Source: RGIG3178 sp963674495
GTDB lineage: Bacteria; Bacillota; Clostridia; Christensenellales; QAND01
Assembly: GCA_963674495.2 (NCBI GenBank)
Contig: CAXXLG010000002.1
Coordinates: 496,001-560,000 of the forward strand
DNA length: 64,000 nucleotides
Direction of reading: 5' to 3'
Under the pieces are notes generated by a model. The model saw nothing but the letters and a program-made list of their open reading frames with translations. It ran no database searches and had not been told where the DNA came from. The position numbers and the translations under genes are program-made. Positions 24,890 to 33,836 of this stretch are shown piece by piece (the first letter of the stretch is position 1; every line of letters starts with the position of its first letter).

Positions 24890-25993
24890 TCACACTCTTT
24901 GTTCTCGATCCACCATCTTCATCTTTGCCCTGCGCGCGATGATGTTGCGTACCGCGTCGTACAATACGAACAACGAGCCGAAGATGATGTTGGCATAGTA
25001 GGTAAAAAACCGCCACATCAGCATGGCAAGAAACATCATCTTGCTTGGGAAAAACATCGAAAAGAACAGATAGAACCCGCCTTCGCTGGCGAATGCTGCG
25101 CCCGGTAATGGCACGAAGGAAACGGTCAGGTACAGATAGGCTTGCATGGACACGACATCCATCAGCGTATGCTCGGTCAGTCCCATGGCGCGGTAAATGC
25201 AAAACGTAACGGTGAATAAAGCTAGCATTTCCAGCGCGGTCAGAAATACCGATCCAAACAGCAACTTAGCATTGGTCCTGAGCATAATGCCGCTGGTACT
25301 AAAATCCTCCAATTGTTCGGACATGGCGATGATGGTCTTTTCCGCGTGTTTAACCAGATGTATTTTATGGAGAAAATGCACAAGCCGCGTGCCCAAAAGC
25401 ACCATCTTACCCTTTGACGTAAGTGCCAGAATCGCAATTACCGCCAACGCGGCGTTGACGGCGAAGCCAAAGCATGTCAGCCAGAATATCTCGCGGTAGT
25501 TCGCAAAGAACTGCGTACCCTTTAAGATCAAGTTGATGATAAAGAATCCGCAGATCACAAATTCAAAAGTGATGAATTTTATACAAAAAGCGCTGGAGCT
25601 CTTGCCAATCGGCACGCTGTCCCGCCGCATGTGCATGACCTGCATCGGCTGACCACCGGATGAAAATGGCGTTAGCGCGCTGTAATAGACGCCAATCATG
25701 GAAATCCGAAACGCTTTGAGATACCCGAATCCCTTGAAAATGAAAGAGGTGATGTAATGCAGCACGCCGCCTTCCAAAAGCCAGAATGCTACCATGGCGC
25801 CGGCTGCGCCCAAAACCCATTGTATTTTTAGTGAGCCAAGCTCGTGAAAGAAATTGCCGACGTTACGATCCAACAGGCCAAAACCAACGATGACAGCGAT
25901 GGTTAAAAGAATATAGAGGGTATTCCATAGGATGCGGCGAACTTCTTTGCGCATTTCTTTGTTTTTATGGACTTTTTTATTTTTTTCACGCAA
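24890..25993 (-). CDS. Flippase-like membrane protein (LPG synthase TM domain family)
   Basis: A 367-residue multi-spanning protein with about eight helices. GVYYSALTPFSSGGQPMQVM, the FVPLPGAAFASEGGFYLFF segment and the surrounding helices match the lysylphosphatidylglycerol synthase transmembrane / UPF0104 family, which includes the flippase half of MprF. It lacks the MprF synthase domain. The likely role is moving a lipid or glycolipid across the membrane, which is inference. The TTG start at 25993 is preceded by GGGAGGGG; the first in-frame ATG comes 13 codons later without a site. The N terminus is highly basic (REKNKKVHKNKEMRKEVRR). Confidence 0.85.
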   Translation of the reverse strand: MREKNKKVHKNKEMRKEVRRILWNTLYILLTIAVIVGFGLLDRNVGNFFHELGSLKIQWVLGAAGAMVAFWLLEGGVLHYITSFIFKGFGYLKAFRISMIGVYYSALTPFSSGGQPMQVMHMRRDSVPIGKSSSAFCIKFITFEFVICGFFIINLILKGTQFFANYREIFWLTCFGFAVNAALAVIAILALTSKGKMVLLGTRLVHFLHKIHLVKHAEKTIIAMSEQLEDFSTSGIMLRTNAKLLFGSVFLTALEMLALFTVTFCIYRAMGLTEHTLMDVVSMQAYLYLTVSFVPLPGAAFASEGGFYLFFSMFFPSKMMFLAMLMWRFFTYYANIIFGSLFVLYDAVRNIIARRAKMKMVDREQRV

Positions 25994-26046
25994 AAAGTTC
26001 CCCTCCCTTCTTACCCCTGTTCCGTCTTGGAAAATGAACAGAATAA

Positions 26047-26075
26047 ATCATAGCATTCATTGCGCCCCAATGCAA
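26047..26075 (-). promoter_or_regulatory. Promoter of the flippase-like gene
   Basis: Reading leftward, TTGCAT (complement of 26070-26075), 17 bases, TATGAT (complement of 26047-26052). Confidence 0.6.
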
Positions 26076-26138
26076 GTTTTCACACGATACACGCATTTGC
26101 ATACAGTGGAATGGGAGGCTGCAGCCCTTTTTATAAAA

Positions 26139-26171
26139 ATCCTCCTGTGTGCCAAGCACACAGGAGGATTC
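26139..26171 (-). terminator. Terminator of the ileS operon
   Basis: A perfect 15-bp stem (AATCCTCCTGTGTGC and its complement) with a three-base loop. Reading leftward it runs into TTTTTATAAAAA. It begins nine bases after the last gene of the operon. Confidence 0.9.
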
Positions 26172-26180
26172 CGACATGTG

Positions 26181-26837
26181 CTAAAAGCCAGTTGGAACCG
26201 GCACATCAAACGCCATCTGCTCCGCTTTTACGGGGTGCGAAAAGCCTAGATGTGCCGACCAAAGTTTGAGCTGGCCTCCTCCTTTTCCATAGCGCGCATC
26301 CCCCAAAATTGCACAGCTTCTTGATGCGAACTGTACGCGGATCTGATGCGACCGTCCCGTGATAAGGTCAACCTCCACCAGCGCCGTACCGTTCCTCTCG
26401 ACTTGAAGTACGCGATAGGCGAGCCGGGCAAGCTTTGCACCACTCTCCCCTTGTTGCGCCACGCGTACCATGTTACCCGTTTCTTTTTTTAGATAATCCT
26501 CGAATTCGCCCGCCATGGGCTGTGGCGCGCATTGCGTTCGCAACAGGTACCGCTTTTCAAACGCGCCGTTTCGCATCTGCTGCGACAGCCGCGATGCCGC
26601 TTTGCTGGTCCTTGCAAACACCATCAGTCCGCCAGCAGGTCTATCCAACCGATGCACCAGTCCTAGATATACGTTGCCCGGCTTATGTCGCACACGTTTA
26701 ATATATGCCTTGAGCAGCGTAAGCATATCCATGTCACGGCTGATGTCCGCCTGCGAGGGAACGTTGAACGGCTTGATGCATACGAGGAGATGGTTGTCCT
26801 CATACACGATGTCCGGCTCTTTCGTCATGGCGTCCAT
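26181..26837 (-). CDS. Pseudouridine synthase, RluA/RluD family
   Basis: A 218-residue enzyme that isomerises uridine in RNA. The catalytic Asp is in GLVHRLDRPAGGLMVFARTS, the family hallmark, and TGRSHQIRVQFAS is the second conserved motif. There is no N-terminal S4 domain, as in the short RluA-type members, so the target (rRNA or tRNA) is open. I chose the ATG at 26837, ten bases after CGGAG; the ATG three codons later overlaps the stop of the methyltransferase gene. Last gene of the ileS operon. Confidence 0.9.
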   Translation of the reverse strand: MDAMTKEPDIVYEDNHLLVCIKPFNVPSQADISRDMDMLTLLKAYIKRVRHKPGNVYLGLVHRLDRPAGGLMVFARTSKAASRLSQQMRNGAFEKRYLLRTQCAPQPMAGEFEDYLKKETGNMVRVAQQGESGAKLARLAYRVLQVERNGTALVEVDLITGRSHQIRVQFASRSCAILGDARYGKGGGQLKLWSAHLGFSHPVKAEQMAFDVPVPTGF

Positions 26838-27676
26838 CGCGCCGTAGCTCCGCAGGGCAGCGTCATTCCGTTTTGCATGGGCAAGGCAATGTTGTCCGCC
26901 TGCACAAGCCCGTTTTTCAGCGCACAGCGGAGCATGTTGCCTGCAATCTGCGGCGCAAAGCCCGCGGTGTAGCTGTTGAGCACAAAGAACAACGGGTCGT
27001 CGCTTAAAAGCGCCGCACAACCTTCGATCAATGGATAGACATCACGTTCAAACTTGAACATCTGTCCGCTCGGGCCCCGTCCGTACGAGGGCGGGTCCAT
27101 CACGATGCCGTCGTATGTTCGCCCCCGCCGCCCTTCGCGCTGCACGAACTGCATGGCGTCGTCGACAAGATACCGGATGGGTGCGTCAGCAAGGCCGCTT
27201 CGCTTTGCGTTGTCCTGAGCCCACTGCACCATCCCCTTCGCGGCATCCACATGCACAACATGAGCGCCCGCTTTGGCGCAGCTCAATGTCGCGCCGCCGG
27301 TATAGGCAAACAGGTTGAGCACGTGCACGGGGCGGTCGGCTTTTTGTATAAAATCGCCCATGAAATCCCAATTCACCGCCTGCTCGGGAAACAAACCGGT
27401 GTGCTTGAATCCAGTCGGACGTACCGCAAAGCGCAGGTTGTCACCGTAGCCTATTTCCCAAGTCTTGGGCAGCTGCTTATGAAATTCCCATGTTCCGCCG
27501 CCGGTACTGGCCCGGTGGTACGTCGCATTCGCCCGATCCCAAAGATCGGACGATTGCTTGGGCCAAACGGCCTGCGGCTCGGGCCGGGCAAGAACAATAT
27601 CGCCCCAGCGTTCGAGCTTCATACCGGCACCCGCATCCAACAGCTCATACTCTTTCCATCCATCGCTCAAAAACAT
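26825..27676 (-). CDS. RlmI-like rRNA (cytosine-C5) methyltransferase
   Basis: A 283-residue class I methyltransferase. GFKHTGLFPEQAVNWDFM, VLNLFAYTGGATLSCAKAGA (AdoMet pocket), VHVDAAKGMVQWAQDNA, and the catalytic DPPSYGRGPSGQMFKF are typical of the RlmI/RlmK type. FFVLNSYTAGF follows. It lacks the N-terminal PUA domain of RlmI, so the exact rRNA position is uncertain. The ATG lies two bases after the ileS stop and the ribosome site GAAGGCG is in the end of ileS, so the two genes are coupled. Confidence 0.87.
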   Translation of the reverse strand: MFLSDGWKEYELLDAGAGMKLERWGDIVLARPEPQAVWPKQSSDLWDRANATYHRASTGGGTWEFHKQLPKTWEIGYGDNLRFAVRPTGFKHTGLFPEQAVNWDFMGDFIQKADRPVHVLNLFAYTGGATLSCAKAGAHVVHVDAAKGMVQWAQDNAKRSGLADAPIRYLVDDAMQFVQREGRRGRTYDGIVMDPPSYGRGPSGQMFKFERDVYPLIEGCAALLSDDPLFFVLNSYTAGFAPQIAGNMLRCALKNGLVQADNIALPMQNGMTLPCGATARWTP

Positions 27677-27678
27677 GT

Positions 27679-30600
27679 TTACGCCTTCTCGATTGTAACC
27701 AGCACGTCCGTGCCGTTGATGCTAAGCGAGGTTTGTCCCGCGCCCTCATCCATGCTATCGCCCAATACATCCGCCATGATATCGTGAGCATATTGGGACA
27801 GAACCTGTTTGAGCGTTTCGTCCTGCACCTGATACGCAATGCGAATGTGATCCGTCACTTCAAAGCCTATCTCCTTGCGCAGGTTCTGCACCTTGGACAC
27901 AAACTCGCGCACCGACCCTTCCGCGATCAGCGTTTCGTCCAGCGCAAGATCCAGTACCACGCTGATCCCACCTTCGCCCTGCGCCGCAAAGCCCTCGCGC
28001 TGCACGGTTGATACCAAAAGGTCCTCTTCGGCGAGTTTAACGGATTGTCCGTCTATGATAAACGCATAGGTTCCACCACCCTGTACCGCACTCACAATGG
28101 CCGTACCGTCCGCTTCCTTGAGGTGGCTGGCAATTCTGGGCAGTAGTTTGCCGTACTTGGGCCCCAGCGTTTTGAGCTGCGGTTTGACGGCGTAGGCGAT
28201 ATAGCTTTGCGCATCCATGATAATATCCATGCGCTTAATGTTCAGTTCCTCTGTGATGATGGCAGTGATCTCTTCGTTCGGCATTTCCACGCCCTGCACC
28301 ATCATACGGGACAGCGGCTGTCGGTTTTTCATTTTGGCGGCATTGCGCGCCGCCCGGCCCAGCACAACCACCCGTCTGGCGTTATCCATCTGCCGCGACA
28401 GATCCGCATCAATCAGGCTCATGTTGGCCTCGGGGAACGCGCACAGGTGCACGCTTACCGGCGCGTCCCTGTCCACGCTACGCACCAAGTTCTGGTAGAT
28501 GCTCTCCGCCAGAAACGGCACAAACGGCGCACAAAGCCGTGCGATTGTTTCCAAAACGGTATACAGCGTGCGGTACGCCGCCGCCTTGTCCGGCGTTTGA
28601 TCCCCCGCCCAGTATCGTTCACGGCAGCGCCGTACGTACCAATTGGACAGCTCCTCCACAAAGGCAGCCAGCGCACGCGCCGCTTCAGTCACGTGGTATC
28701 CGTCCATCTCCCTGGTCACCGTATCGACCAGCGCGTTGAGTTCGGACAAAACCCACCGGTCCATCACAGTATAGGCCGGCTCTGGCCAGCTTTTGTCAAA
28801 CGGGCTGTAATCGTCGATATCGGCGTAGAGGATATAGAACGCATAGGTATTCCACAGCGTGCCCATGAACTTACGCTGCGCTTCGGATACCGCCTCATGA
28901 TAGAACCGCGACGGTAGCCACGGCGCGCTGGCGGTAAAGAAATACCACCGCACGGCATCCGCGCCCTGCCGGTTCAACACCTCCCACGGATTGATGACGT
29001 TGCCCTTATGCTTGCTCATCTTCTGTCCGTCCTTGTCCTGCACATGGCCCAGCACGATGCAGTTTTCAAAGCTGGAACGCTCAAACAGGCAGGTGGAAAT
29101 GGCAAGTAGCGTATAGAACCATCCGCGCGTCTGATCCACCGCTTCGGAGATGAACTGCGCGGGAAAGAAACGTTTGAATGTATCTTCGTTTTCAAACGGA
29201 TAGTGGAACTGCGCAAACGGCATGCTACCGCTGTCGTACCAGCAGTCGATTACTTCGCTCACGCGGTGCATGTCCTTGCCGCATTGTTTGCAGGGAAACG
29301 TAGTCCTGTCGATGTAGGGCTTGTGCAGCTCCAGATCGTCCGGTACATCTGCACCGTGCGCTTTTAGGTCCTCTATGCCGCCGATCGCTTCCACATGGCC
29401 GCACGCACACGTCCAGATGGGTAGCGGCGTACCCCAATACCGCTCCCTTGACAACCCCCAGTCGATGACGTTTTCCACGAAGTTGCCCATGCGCCCATCC
29501 TTGATATTCTCGGGCAGCCAGTTGACGCTGCGGTTGCTTTTAATCAAGGCTTCGCGCACCTTGGTCATGCTGATGAACCAGGTGCTGCGCGCATAGTACA
29601 AAAGTGGCGTATCACACCGCCAACAGAACGGATAATTGTGCAAATGATCCTGTTTCTTAAAGAGCAGTCCGCTTTGTTCCAACGTTTCCATGATGGCTTC
29701 GTCCGCGTCCTTGCAAAATACACCGGCCCACGGCGTGCACGCATCCATGTTGCCCTTTGTGTCCACCAACTGCACAAAGGGTAGATCGAACGCCTTTGCC
29801 ACGCGGCTATCGTCCTCGCCGAACGCGGGGGCGATGTGCACGATGCCGCTGCCGTCGGTCAGCGTGACATAGCCGTCCGCCGCCACGGTGAAACACGTAT
29901 CGCTTACCTTATTCTGGAAATCAAACAACGGCTCGTAAGATAGGCCAATCAATTCTTCGCCCTTCACCGTTTTTGTTATCGCCGCGTTTTCGCCAAGCAG
30001 CGAATGGGTCAGCGCCTTGGCCAGAATATACGTCGTGCCATCATCGGCTTTCGCATACGCATAATCCTCTTTGGGGTTGACGCAAAGTGCCACGTTGCTC
30101 GGTAGCGTCCACGGCGTTGTCGTCCATGCCAGAAGATAGGTATCCGTTTCACCGGTTACGCGGAACCGAACGAAGATGGACGTTTCGGTCACATCCTGGT
30201 AGCCCTGCGCCACCTCGTGGGATGACAGTGCCGTGCCGCAACGCGGACAGTAGGGCACAACTTTATGTCCCTTGTATAAAAGACCCTTGTCAAAGATCTG
30301 TTTGAGCGACCACCACACGCTCTCGATATAATCGTTCTCGTAGGTGACATACGGATGCTCCATATCCGCCCAGAACGCAATCCGCTCGCTCATGGATTCC
30401 CATTCGCCCTTGTATTTCCATACGCTTTCCTTGCACTTTTGGATAAACGGCTCCACACCGTATTCTTCGATCTGCTCCTTGCCGTCCAGCCCCAGCTGCT
30501 TTTCCACCTCGAGCTCCACCGGAAGCCCGTGCGTGTCCCAACCCGCCTTGCACAACACGTCATAGCCGCGCATGCGCTTGTATCTTGGAAACAGATCTTT

Positions 30601-30792
30601 GATGCTGCGCGTGATCAGATGCCCGATGTGCGGCATGCCGTTTGCGGTGGGCGGGCCGTCGTAGAACGAAAATGGCTCTCGGTCCGGCCTTGGCTCCAGG
30701 CATTTTTGCACGATCCGGTTGTCCTGCCAAAACTTCAATACATCGTTCTCACGCGATACGAAATCCATATCCGTGGGTACTTTTTGATACAT
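27679..30792 (-). CDS. ileS: Isoleucyl-tRNA synthetase, long clostridial form
   Basis: A 1037-residue class I synthetase. HIGH motif in FYDGPPTANGMPHIGHLITR, editing domain after WTTTPWTLPSNVALCVNPKE, KMSKS in DGQKMSKHKGNVINPWEVL, and cysteine pairs CPRCG, CWRC, CACG and CKQCG. Length and sequence fit the eukaryote-like IleRS form common in clostridia, a group known for lower sensitivity to mupirocin; whether this enzyme is resistant is not shown. AAGGAGG precedes the ATG at 30792. Expression is controlled by the T-box leader upstream. Confidence 0.97.
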   Translation of the reverse strand: MYQKVPTDMDFVSRENDVLKFWQDNRIVQKCLEPRPDREPFSFYDGPPTANGMPHIGHLITRSIKDLFPRYKRMRGYDVLCKAGWDTHGLPVELEVEKQLGLDGKEQIEEYGVEPFIQKCKESVWKYKGEWESMSERIAFWADMEHPYVTYENDYIESVWWSLKQIFDKGLLYKGHKVVPYCPRCGTALSSHEVAQGYQDVTETSIFVRFRVTGETDTYLLAWTTTPWTLPSNVALCVNPKEDYAYAKADDGTTYILAKALTHSLLGENAAITKTVKGEELIGLSYEPLFDFQNKVSDTCFTVAADGYVTLTDGSGIVHIAPAFGEDDSRVAKAFDLPFVQLVDTKGNMDACTPWAGVFCKDADEAIMETLEQSGLLFKKQDHLHNYPFCWRCDTPLLYYARSTWFISMTKVREALIKSNRSVNWLPENIKDGRMGNFVENVIDWGLSRERYWGTPLPIWTCACGHVEAIGGIEDLKAHGADVPDDLELHKPYIDRTTFPCKQCGKDMHRVSEVIDCWYDSGSMPFAQFHYPFENEDTFKRFFPAQFISEAVDQTRGWFYTLLAISTCLFERSSFENCIVLGHVQDKDGQKMSKHKGNVINPWEVLNRQGADAVRWYFFTASAPWLPSRFYHEAVSEAQRKFMGTLWNTYAFYILYADIDDYSPFDKSWPEPAYTVMDRWVLSELNALVDTVTREMDGYHVTEAARALAAFVEELSNWYVRRCRERYWAGDQTPDKAAAYRTLYTVLETIARLCAPFVPFLAESIYQNLVRSVDRDAPVSVHLCAFPEANMSLIDADLSRQMDNARRVVVLGRAARNAAKMKNRQPLSRMMVQGVEMPNEEITAIITEELNIKRMDIIMDAQSYIAYAVKPQLKTLGPKYGKLLPRIASHLKEADGTAIVSAVQGGGTYAFIIDGQSVKLAEEDLLVSTVQREGFAAQGEGGISVVLDLALDETLIAEGSVREFVSKVQNLRKEIGFEVTDHIRIAYQVQDETLKQVLSQYAHDIMADVLGDSMDEGAGQTSLSINGTDVLVTIEKA

Positions 30793-30817
30793 CAAACTTC
30801 CTCCTTGTCGTCCATAC

Positions 30818-31090
30818 AAAAAAACCCTTCCGTCCACAACGGGACGGAAGGGCATGCTTCCGCGGTACCACCCGAATTGGCGCAAGATACGCCCACTCGA
30901 TGTGCATAACGGGCACAGCCGTCCGCGCCTACCTATCGGCGCAGCCCTCTGGGGTGATGTCCATGGTCATACCTTGCATGCGGCTTCCACCCTCCCGCAC
31001 TCGCTTGAGCCGTATTCCTCCATGACGCGTCCCCGTCATCGGTTTATAAGATCATCCTAGCTTTACCGAACCAATCGATAGGACTCGTTC
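30818..31090 (-). promoter_or_regulatory. T-box leader of ileS
   Basis: The leader RNA contains the T-box core CGGGTGGTACCGCG (complement of 30861-30874), which pairs with the free 3' end of uncharged tRNA. It is followed by a terminator with an 11-bp stem CCCTTCCGTCC/GGACGGAAGGG (30825-30852) and seven U (30818-30824). In the distal part, GGACATCACCCC places an ATC isoleucine codon (30956-30958) where the specifier is expected after GCGGGAGGGTGGAAGCCGC. Uncharged tRNA-Ile should prevent termination and switch on ileS and the two RNA-modification genes. Confidence 0.93.
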
Positions 31091-31101
31091 AGTATGTCCT
31101 A

Positions 31102-31130
31102 ATTATATGAAATCGGGCGGTTTTTGTAAA
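31102..31130 (-). promoter_or_regulatory. Promoter of the T-box-ileS operon
   Basis: Reading leftward, TTTACA (complement of 31125-31130), 17 bases, TATAAT (complement of 31102-31107). Confidence 0.75.
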
Positions 31131-31146
31131 GAAGAACCTCTTTTGT

Positions 31147-32466
31147 TCATTCGATTGCGATGGTCAGCCCGTCAACGAGTAGGCTGGGGCTGCCATAGCA
31201 TGATCCCGCCGGGATGCGGAAGACAAGATCTCTACCCAACATACGCACGCCTTTGATCAGCGCAAAGAAGTTGCCGGATACCACCATCTGCTCAATGGGC
31301 GCACCCTTTTCCCCGTTTTGCAGCGCAAACCCCTTGGCCAGAAGCGAAAAATCGCCGGAGGTGGCATTGACGCCCGCGTGCAGGCCCGACACCTCCGCCA
31401 CGACAACGCCGTTATTGGCTTCGCCGAGCAACATCTCAAACGGTGCCTCGCCGGGTTTAATATAGAAATGGTAGGGAGCGATGCGTACCGGCGTGTTGTA
31501 GCTGCGCCGGGCGTTGCCCGTGGGTTTCACCCCTTGCCGGTTTGCGGACGCCACATCGTAGAATAGCGTGGTCAAAACGCCTCGGTCAATGACGTTCTTC
31601 TCAGTTGTGGGAACGCCCTCCCCGTCGAACGCATAGTGCAGCGGCAGCTGCGGGTGCTGCGGGCTGTCGACGAGCGTGATACATGCGTTGGCGATCGCGC
31701 TCCCCTCCTTGCCCTTGAGTAGAGACAGGCCCTTTTGCGCATTTTCCGCCGAAAAGGCCGGCGCAAAGGCGCTGAGTATATCCGCCATCGCATCCGCCAA
31801 TAAAACCACCGGCACCGCGCCGCCTTTGGCGGACTTGGCACCGTAGTACTGCATGGCACGCCGCATGGATTCCTTCGCAACCTTCGCCACATCAAGTCCG
31901 AGAATGGCTGGACCCACGGCAAAATCGTAGTTACTGTCCGTATAATCGTCACATTTGGCCACCGGCTCCGCAAAGATCGCGGAGAACTTCTGGCAGTCCT
32001 CGCACGCAATGCCCGCGCTATTGGCAAAATAATGGGTGGTCAGCGTTGTCTCCGCCTGGCATGCCTGCACGCTGTGTGCGCCCTCTTTCATCACCGCATC
32101 GTATAAATCAAGCGCCGTTTGCTTTACATCCTGGGCATCGTCCAGCGCCTTTTGTTCCTCACATCCGTTTACGCCCTCGCCTTCAAAGATACCGGCACCT
32201 GGCTGCGCGTCGGATATGCGCGCGCTGTCCACCGCCGCTTTGGCGACGGATTGTATTTCGTCCAGCTTCTCGGTGTAGGCATAGCCCACACGACCGTCCA
32301 CGATAACCCGCAGCCCCGCTCCGCGGGACAGACTTTTGACAAAGGTATCCACTTCACCTTCAAAAACGTCCGCCTCTACGCCCCTGCGCTCGATGCATAC
32401 GGCATCCGCCGAATCCGCGCCCAGAACCAGAGCCTCCTGTACCAGTTGCTGACAAAGTTCACGCAT
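31147..32466 (-). CDS. TldE/PmbA-type metallopeptidase partner
   Basis: A 439-residue member of the TldD/PmbA (U62) family. It lacks the HExxxH zinc motif, as TldE subunits do. Landmarks are RRGVEADVFEGEVDTFVKSL at the N terminus, DGEGVPTTEKNVIDRGVLTT in the centre and VSGLHAGVNATSGDFSLLAKG plus VSGNFFALIKGVRMLG toward the C terminus. With TldD it should form the proteolytic heterodimer that trims unfolded peptides and, in some bacteria, matures peptide antibiotics. Two bases after tldD; GGAAGGGAGG site before ATG 32466. Confidence 0.9.
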   Translation of the reverse strand: MRELCQQLVQEALVLGADSADAVCIERRGVEADVFEGEVDTFVKSLSRGAGLRVIVDGRVGYAYTEKLDEIQSVAKAAVDSARISDAQPGAGIFEGEGVNGCEEQKALDDAQDVKQTALDLYDAVMKEGAHSVQACQAETTLTTHYFANSAGIACEDCQKFSAIFAEPVAKCDDYTDSNYDFAVGPAILGLDVAKVAKESMRRAMQYYGAKSAKGGAVPVVLLADAMADILSAFAPAFSAENAQKGLSLLKGKEGSAIANACITLVDSPQHPQLPLHYAFDGEGVPTTEKNVIDRGVLTTLFYDVASANRQGVKPTGNARRSYNTPVRIAPYHFYIKPGEAPFEMLLGEANNGVVVAEVSGLHAGVNATSGDFSLLAKGFALQNGEKGAPIEQMVVSGNFFALIKGVRMLGRDLVFRIPAGSCYGSPSLLVDGLTIAIE

Positions 32467-32468
32467 AT

Positions 32469-33836
32469 CTATCCCTCCCTTCCGCCGACCAAAAGGCGGC
32501 TGACACGGATCATTGGTTGACCTACGTTGGTGGGCACGCTGCCGGATATCGATCCGCACATGCCCTGCCCCATGGTTAATTCCGATCCCACCGCGTCGAT
32601 GCGCAGAATCACCTCGCCGCCCTTGCCGATCAGCGTTGCACCGCGTACCGGCCGGTCAATCTTCCCACCTTTGATCCAATAGCCTTCCATCACAGCGAAG
32701 TTGAATTCCCCCGTCAGCGGGTTCACGCTGCCGCCGCCCATTTTTTTTGCATACAGACCGTTGTCAACACCCTCTATCAAGCCCGTGTCCGTCCCCGGCG
32801 CAATAAAAGTGTTGGTCATGCGCGATGTGGGCGCATAGCGGTAATTCTGCCGCCGTCCGTTGCCGGTGGGTGTCATGTTCATCCTACGTGCACCCAGTAT
32901 ATCCACCATGTATCCCTTGAGGATACCGTTTTCAATCAGGATGTTCTTGTGGGACGGCGTTCCTTCGTCGTCGTAGCCAATGCTGCCCCACGCACCTTCG
33001 ATGGTGCCGTCGTCCATGGCGGTCACTTTTTCGTTGGCGATGCGCTGCCCTAGCTTATCGCAAAATTCGCTGTGCCCCTTGCCCACGCTGGTAGCTTCCA
33101 ACGAATGCCCGCACGCCTCATGGAAGATCACGCCGCCAAAGCCACCGCCAACCACCACCGGATACTGTCCCGCCGGACAAAAAGGCGCGTCCAGCATGGT
33201 AAGTGCCGTGTGTGCCGCACTCTTTGCCAATCCGTCGATGTCCAGCCCCCGCACAAACGAAAATCCCCTGCCTGCGCCCGGCCCTTCCATGCCGGTCTGC
33301 ATTTCGTTCTCCTTTGCCGCCACCGCCTGTATGACAAGTCGGGTTCGTGCCCTTTGATCCTTAACAAATAGGCCTTCGCTGTTGGCCACCATGATGTTCT
33401 GCGTTACGCTTGACACGGCACCCGTCGCTTGCACGATGCGTGCATCTTGCGCCCGGGCAGCTTGATAGGCTCGTTTTACGACAGCGGCATATTCATTGAG
33501 ATCGGCCTGCCCGTCGTCCGGCTTCTGTATGGGCCGCGGCGGTAGAACAACAAGATCGCGGCACGTCCCCTGGCAAAGGCGCAACGCCTGCGCCGCGGTT
33601 GTCGCCGCGTCAATGAGCGATTGATCCGTTACGTCACAGGTATAAGCATAGGCGCTGTTGGTACCGCATAGCACGCGCACGCCCGCGCCGTAGTCGACGC
33701 CGCAAAGCGCGGTCTCCACCTTATCGTCCCGGTACACCACACTGCTGCGCCGCGTATCCTCAAAGTATATTTCAGCAAAATCGCCGCCGTTTTTCATGGC
33801 CGCCTCGATGGCCGCCCTCATGGTGCTTTCATTCAT
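32469..33836 (-). CDS. tldD: TldD-type zinc metallopeptidase
   Basis: A 455-residue catalytic subunit. The zinc motif HExxxH is in GGVIFHEACGHSLEATSVGK. Other landmarks are YDDEGTPSHKNILIENGILK, MTNTFIAPGTDTGLIEGVDN and a C-terminal QGMCGSISGSVPTNVGQP with a cysteine that contributes to the metal site in this family. It should pair with the TldE protein encoded next. GGGGAGG lies six bases before ATG 33836, inside the end of rarA (8-base overlap), so all three genes are coupled. No peptide-antibiotic precursor is seen nearby. Confidence 0.92.
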   Translation of the reverse strand: MNESTMRAAIEAAMKNGGDFAEIYFEDTRRSSVVYRDDKVETALCGVDYGAGVRVLCGTNSAYAYTCDVTDQSLIDAATTAAQALRLCQGTCRDLVVLPPRPIQKPDDGQADLNEYAAVVKRAYQAARAQDARIVQATGAVSSVTQNIMVANSEGLFVKDQRARTRLVIQAVAAKENEMQTGMEGPGAGRGFSFVRGLDIDGLAKSAAHTALTMLDAPFCPAGQYPVVVGGGFGGVIFHEACGHSLEATSVGKGHSEFCDKLGQRIANEKVTAMDDGTIEGAWGSIGYDDEGTPSHKNILIENGILKGYMVDILGARRMNMTPTGNGRRQNYRYAPTSRMTNTFIAPGTDTGLIEGVDNGLYAKKMGGGSVNPLTGEFNFAVMEGYWIKGGKIDRPVRGATLIGKGGEVILRIDAVGSELTMGQGMCGSISGSVPTNVGQPMIRVSRLLVGGREG

